Notes under the pieces: model-generated
Told to the model about the DNA's origin: nothing
The model's database searches: none
What the model saw: only the letters and a program-made list of their open reading frames with translations
Position numbers and translations under genes: made by a program
Origin: Moniliophthora roreri
Lineage: Eukaryota > Basidiomycota > Agaricomycetes > Agaricales > Marasmiaceae
Assembly: GCA_001466705.2 (NCBI GenBank)
Contig: LATX02000021.1
Location: 1 to 64,000, forward strand
Reading direction: 5' to 3'
DNA length: 64,000 nucleotides
Shown here: in pieces, positions 60,560-64,000 of the stretch
How positions within the stretch are numbered: position 1 is the stretch's first letter
Layout: the number at the start of each line of letters is the position of its first letter

Positions 60560-62060
60560 ACCTATAGATAACAAACTTCAGGAAGATATAATCAAATTAC
60601 ATTATGACATACCAATCAAAGGACACCTCGGGAGATTTAAAACACTCGAACAAATAACCTGAAATTATTGGTGGCCTAAAATTAACCTTGATGTAAAAAG
60701 ATATGTAGATGGATGTGAAAGATGTTAAAAATCCAAGCCAAGAAGAGGGAAATTAGCAGCCCCATTACAACCAAATGAAATCCCAACTAAAGCATGGGAG
60801 ATCATCTCTATAGATTTCATTGGACCACTCCCTAAGTCAAAAGGCTTCAACATGATTATGGTAGTTGTTGATAGACTAACCAAAAAGGTCTATTTTATCC
60901 CAACTACTCAACAAATCACATCAGAAGGCACAGCATGCCTATATGTAGATAATGTCTTTAAGGAACATGGATTACCCCAGAAGATTATTTGCAATAGAGG
61001 CATACAATTTAATTCAAAATTTATGAAAGCTCTCTTCCAAATCCTCAGAGTTGCAGCCAATATGTCCACAGCTTATCATCCACAAACTGATGGACAAACA
61101 GAACAAATGAACCAAGAACTTGAAAAATATTTATGAATCTATATCAATTACCAACAGAGTGATTGGGCCAATTGGCTTTCTATTGCCCAATTTGCCTATA
61201 ATGATAAGATTCATTTGAGTACAGGTGTTACAACATGACCTTACCTGATTACTCATTTTCGATGACCCCCCATCCCCATACAATTTCTTCAAATTCTGTT
61301 TAGCAAATGTTCTTTTCTTCTTACAAATTCCTTCTATGAAGTTCTTTCTTAGTAACGATATGACTTTACTCAGCTTTAGCTTATCGATCAAGTAGCTATA
61401 TTTAGCAGAGTAGATATATTTAGATAGGCACTGATTGTATTTAAACCCCATGATCAGGGTCGAAGCTTCTCCAGCTTGACCTTGGTTGGGTTTGGGTTAT
61501 TCCTCTAATCCATCAAACCAAGTCTTTCGCACCTGATTTCGTCATCATCTGTCCAAAACCCCGATTTAGAAACCCGTCCATCAAGTTCAAACTTGAACTT
61601 AGTGCCATTGCGAAGGACTCGCGTAACAACAGGACAGACTCTATTCTTCCTAAACAATGGGCAACATCTATGGAAAGGAATCGAACCAAGGAGAACTTCA
61701 CAAAAACCTCAAGCTGACAATTTCAGAAAGATCATATCAGAGAAGAAGCATCCTTGGCCTTAAAATGAGCTGCCGACTCAATGAAAGAATTCTATGATCA
61801 AAATAAATCCCACACTTGAGAATACCAAATAGGAGACAAAGTCTACATAGAAGCTATCAACATCAAAAGTAAAAGATTTGCTAGCAAACTAGATGATAAA
61901 CACTTTGGACCTTTTGAAATAATTGAGAAAATCAGAGCATTGTCATATAAACTCCGATTACCAAGAACCTGGAAGATTCATCCAGTGTTCAACAAATGTC
62001 TCCTAACTCCTTACATTCCACCTGAATTTCCCAAATTTCCCAGTCAAATTAAACCACTGC
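60560..62060 (+). pseudogene. Chromovirus copy 2 integrase, split by a solo LTR
   Basis: The HHCC finger is visible (LHYDIPIKGHLG, then CERC followed by a stop). The core has WEIISIDFIGPLPKSKGF with the first catalytic Asp. The second position reads IICNRGIQFNS, with Asn (60993-60995) for Asp. The third, Glu, lies in HPQTDGQTEQMNQELEKYL. The solo LTR at 61226 splits the following FAYNDKIHLSTG/QTLFFLNNGQHLW. The C-terminal part (GDKVYIEAINIKSKRFASKL, LPRTWKIHPVFNKCLL) continues to about 62060 with a small deletion near 61730. Confidence 0.82.
61226..61628. mobile_element. 403-bp solo LTR in the integrase, target duplication ACAGG
   Basis: The insertion starts TGTTACAACATGACC and ends CTCGCGTAACA, with ACAGG on both sides (61221-61225 and 61629-61633). 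Outside it the retroelement protein joins cleanly (HLSTG to QTLFFLN). The TG...CA ends and 5-bp duplication are those of an LTR retrotransposon whose body was lost by LTR-LTR recombination. A TATTTAAACCCC box near 61437 fits an LTR promoter. It is younger than the host copy. Confidence 0.85.
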
Positions 62061-62079
62061 CTCCACCTCCCATTGAAGA

Positions 62080-62290
62080 TTCAGAAGGAAAGAAGTATGA
62101 GGTAGAAGAAATATTAGATAGTTGATTAAAAGGAGGACAATTAGAATATCTGGTCAACTGGAAAGGAGAACCTAATGAAGAAAACACATGGGAACTACAG
62201 AATAATCTTAAAGAAGCTAAAGAAGCAATTACTGAGTTCCATAAAAAACATCCTGCAGCTCCAAGACCAAAAGATCTAAAAATGATATTA
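62080..62290 (+). pseudogene. Chromovirus copy 2 chromodomain
   Basis: KKYEVEEILDS, then a TGA, LKGGQLEYLVNWKGEPNEEN, TWELQNNLKEAKEAITEF: a chromodomain with the V-E-x-I-L start and the W-x-x-E/P-x-x-x-T-W-E core of chromoviruses. It is at the integrase C-terminus, where it should guide integration to methylated histone H3. One stop breaks it. Confidence 0.85.
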
Positions 62291-62423
62291 AATTATCAGC
62301 CATACAAAAATTATACCAAAGTAGATAAGGAAAAAAACCAAAAAATTGTATAATTGGGACAATGGGAAAATATATGGACTAGAAACAAGATTTATGAGGA
62401 CGTAAATCATAAGAAGGAGGTAA

Positions 62424-62661
62424 TGTTATGAAAAACACCATGTTACCACATTATTTACACATGTATACAGCATATTCTTAATTTCTGAACTATGGCACAT
62501 GTGATGGACTCATCTTTATGATCAACATGCCAGTACTTATATTTTTAGTAATGTTTCACTCACAATATACATACATGAGGATAGTAGTATATAATAAGTA
62601 GCTAACACAACTATGTACTCCAGTCTTGAGCTGGTTTATTCCTGACCAGTAATTGATTCAT
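62424..62661 (+). repeat. Truncated 3' LTR of chromovirus copy 2
   Basis: It matches 54004-54241 with about seven differences, then diverges abruptly after AATTGATTCAT. Either later sequence replaced the rest of the LTR, or the extra part of the 5' LTR is an insertion. Confidence 0.8.
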
Positions 62662-64000
62662 ATTGTGTTCTTGGCCAGAAACACTACTCAAGGGCCTCAA
62701 AAATTGCTATTCTGGGCCTTGAAAAGGGTAGGTCAAAAATTTTTTTTGGCCCTCCAGGCTGGACCTACCTACCTACCCCCAGTATGGGATTGGCAGTCCA
62801 GTAGGCCCTTGTGTACAGCTGCAAAAGCTCTGCTTTCAACCAAATAATGTAGACCAAATGACAATGCATTTGCTATGCCCAGCCTATAGAATAGTTTTAA
62901 GATGCCTCAGAAGGAAGTTGAAAGGAAGACCAATGTTGTATGGTTGCCCCCCTTGGACAAAAACCCAAATTTGTTCTCGCACCAATGGAACCTGACCAGA
63001 TTCAACTGGATACAGCCAGACCAGCAGCATCTGCACACATCTTGATGCATCCTGACATCAAGAAACACTTTGAGCCAGTGAACCATTGGCTTTGTGAAAA
63101 ATTTTTCTTTGGTTCCTGGTGGTCCAACAAGACCTGATGAATCAGTGGCTTGTCAGAATCCATTGGTCTCTGTCAGATTCTGATGATCTGACACCTTCTA
63201 ATGCAATCTGCCAGACCTGCTACCTTTTCAATTTTGGAGTCTGACAGTTCAAGACTTTGGATACTGTTGGACTGTTTGAAACCACAACATCCTCCACACT
63301 AAACATCTTTCTCAGAATATGCTGGCACCAAGGGGGGTTGCAATTGATTTTGGGCATTGCAATTTACTTGTGTTCAGGAGGACATTTTGCTGGTGTGATT
63401 AGTGTTGGGATGTATGACTCAGAGCATTACTCAGGGATTGAATGTGGAGTGATAGACAGAAGAGGGTATATTGTCTGTGGGAATGTGAACTTGGTCTTTG
63501 ACACATTTGCTGGCTTCTGAATAAGGTATGTTCTTCTCTGTCTCTTCTCTTGTCATCTCTGAATATCCTTCAAATTGTTGCTCAAACCCCATGTTTCTTG
63601 TGCAAGTCCAGCTGTCACGTGGTCCAAGTCTATGCCTTTACTGTTATTATAATGCTATCAGTTATGCATAGCACCTATGTGACAAAATATATTGAATCTT
63701 CAAGCCTCTCTCTCAGTCTCTCAGCAATATCAAGGGTTGATACCATGTATTTCTGCAAGCTATCTCAGGTTGAATTCATGGACTGAGCAAGGGTTAGCAC
63801 ATCCAGATTTTCACTTTAACTTGGGCTAGTCCTCTAGAATAAGTTGGGGGCACTTTTTTGTTATCTCAGGGAGAAAACTACTCATGCATATCTAAATTCA
63901 TAGTGTTGTAACAGCAAGACAACCCCTAAAAACTGGTCTTAAGAAGTTTCATAAGGTTGCAACCCTGTGTAACCCAGCAGAACAGTCAGTATATTTTCCA
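62662..64000. other. Unassigned repeat-like sequence at the right edge
   Basis: It begins right at the LTR break. The first part has GGCCTTGAAAAGGG/GGCCCTCCAGG-type words similar in flavour to the small inverted-repeat element in copy 1. An 87-codon open frame (63257-63520, including SGGHFAGVISVGMYDSEHYS) is not recognised and could be an exon, since GTATGTTC follows at about 63524. The rest has only short frames. Confidence 0.35.

Larger units (their letters stand above)
54004..62661 (+). mobile_element. Ty3/gypsy chromovirus, copy 2 (3' LTR truncated)
   Basis: The element starts with the 5' LTR at 54004 and ends where the 3' LTR loses similarity at 62661. Gag, protease, reverse transcriptase, RNase H, integrase and chromodomain follow in order. 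Measured from the gag ATG at 55507, most blocks stay in the same frame, including across the 1431-bp insertion once one 5-bp duplication is removed. That indicates one fused gag-pol frame originally. Stops replace Arg, Gln and Trp codons. A purine-rich tract (AAGAAGGAGG, near 62411) precedes the 3' LTR. It is the same family as copy 1 but much less decayed. Confidence 0.88.

Overview
The window looks like nuclear DNA of a filamentous basidiomycete, probably an agaricomycete. Genes are packed with many short (about 50-60 bp) GT-AG introns. The encoded proteins are typical fungal housekeeping types (Mif2/CENP-C with a cupin, Ssk1 response regulator, DUF2235-WD40 protein). The flanks are AT-rich and full of Ty3/gypsy chromovirus remnants. 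Three isolated N bases (2492, 4841, 5792) mark assembly joins. Species cannot be named from the sequence.

Layout. 1-17.3 kb is a transposon graveyard. It holds a heavily decayed chromovirus (copy 1, about 246-9299, + strand). Inside that lie a hAT-like insertion (1598-4312), two assembly duplications and a 578-bp terminal-inverted-repeat element (7168-7745). Next come a reverse-strand gag remnant of another retroelement (9301-10249), a TA-flanked MITE (10738-11305), a 680-bp foldback element with a perfect 5-bp target duplication (11494-12173) and a 500-bp MITE (15121-15620).

17.4-53.5 kb is a gene island. In order it carries O-acetylhomoserine sulfhydrylase (+), CENP-C/Mif2 (-), mitochondrial tRNA 2-thiouridylase (+), Esf2/ABT1 (-), ARS2/SERRATE (+), Ssk1-type response regulator (+), a KDM3-like JmjC protein (+), mitochondrial ribosomal protein uL16m (-), Prp3 (+), a gene graveyard, Nup107/Nup84 (+) and a large DUF2235 hydrolase-WD40 fusion (+). 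Three head-to-head pairs share short intergenic regions: CENP-C/thiouridylase (80 bp), Esf2/ARS2 (305 bp) and uL16m/Prp3 (99 bp). The graveyard at 41.7-43.5 kb contains a frameshifted member of a basidiomycete protein family I only partly recognise. It also contains an inverted, decayed copy of the 3' part of the thiouridylase gene that sits 20 kb away.

53.5-64 kb is a younger chromovirus of the same family (copy 2, 54004-62661, + strand). It has a 1009-bp 5' LTR holding antisense coding-like sequence and a gag-pol that is mostly one frame. A 1431-bp insertion (58464-59894) and a solo LTR (61226-61628) interrupt it, each with a 5-bp target duplication. Its 3' LTR is cut off at 62661. The two chromoviruses flank the island in the same orientation and share substitutions at catalytic residues. 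No tRNA, rRNA or CRISPR array was recognised by eye.
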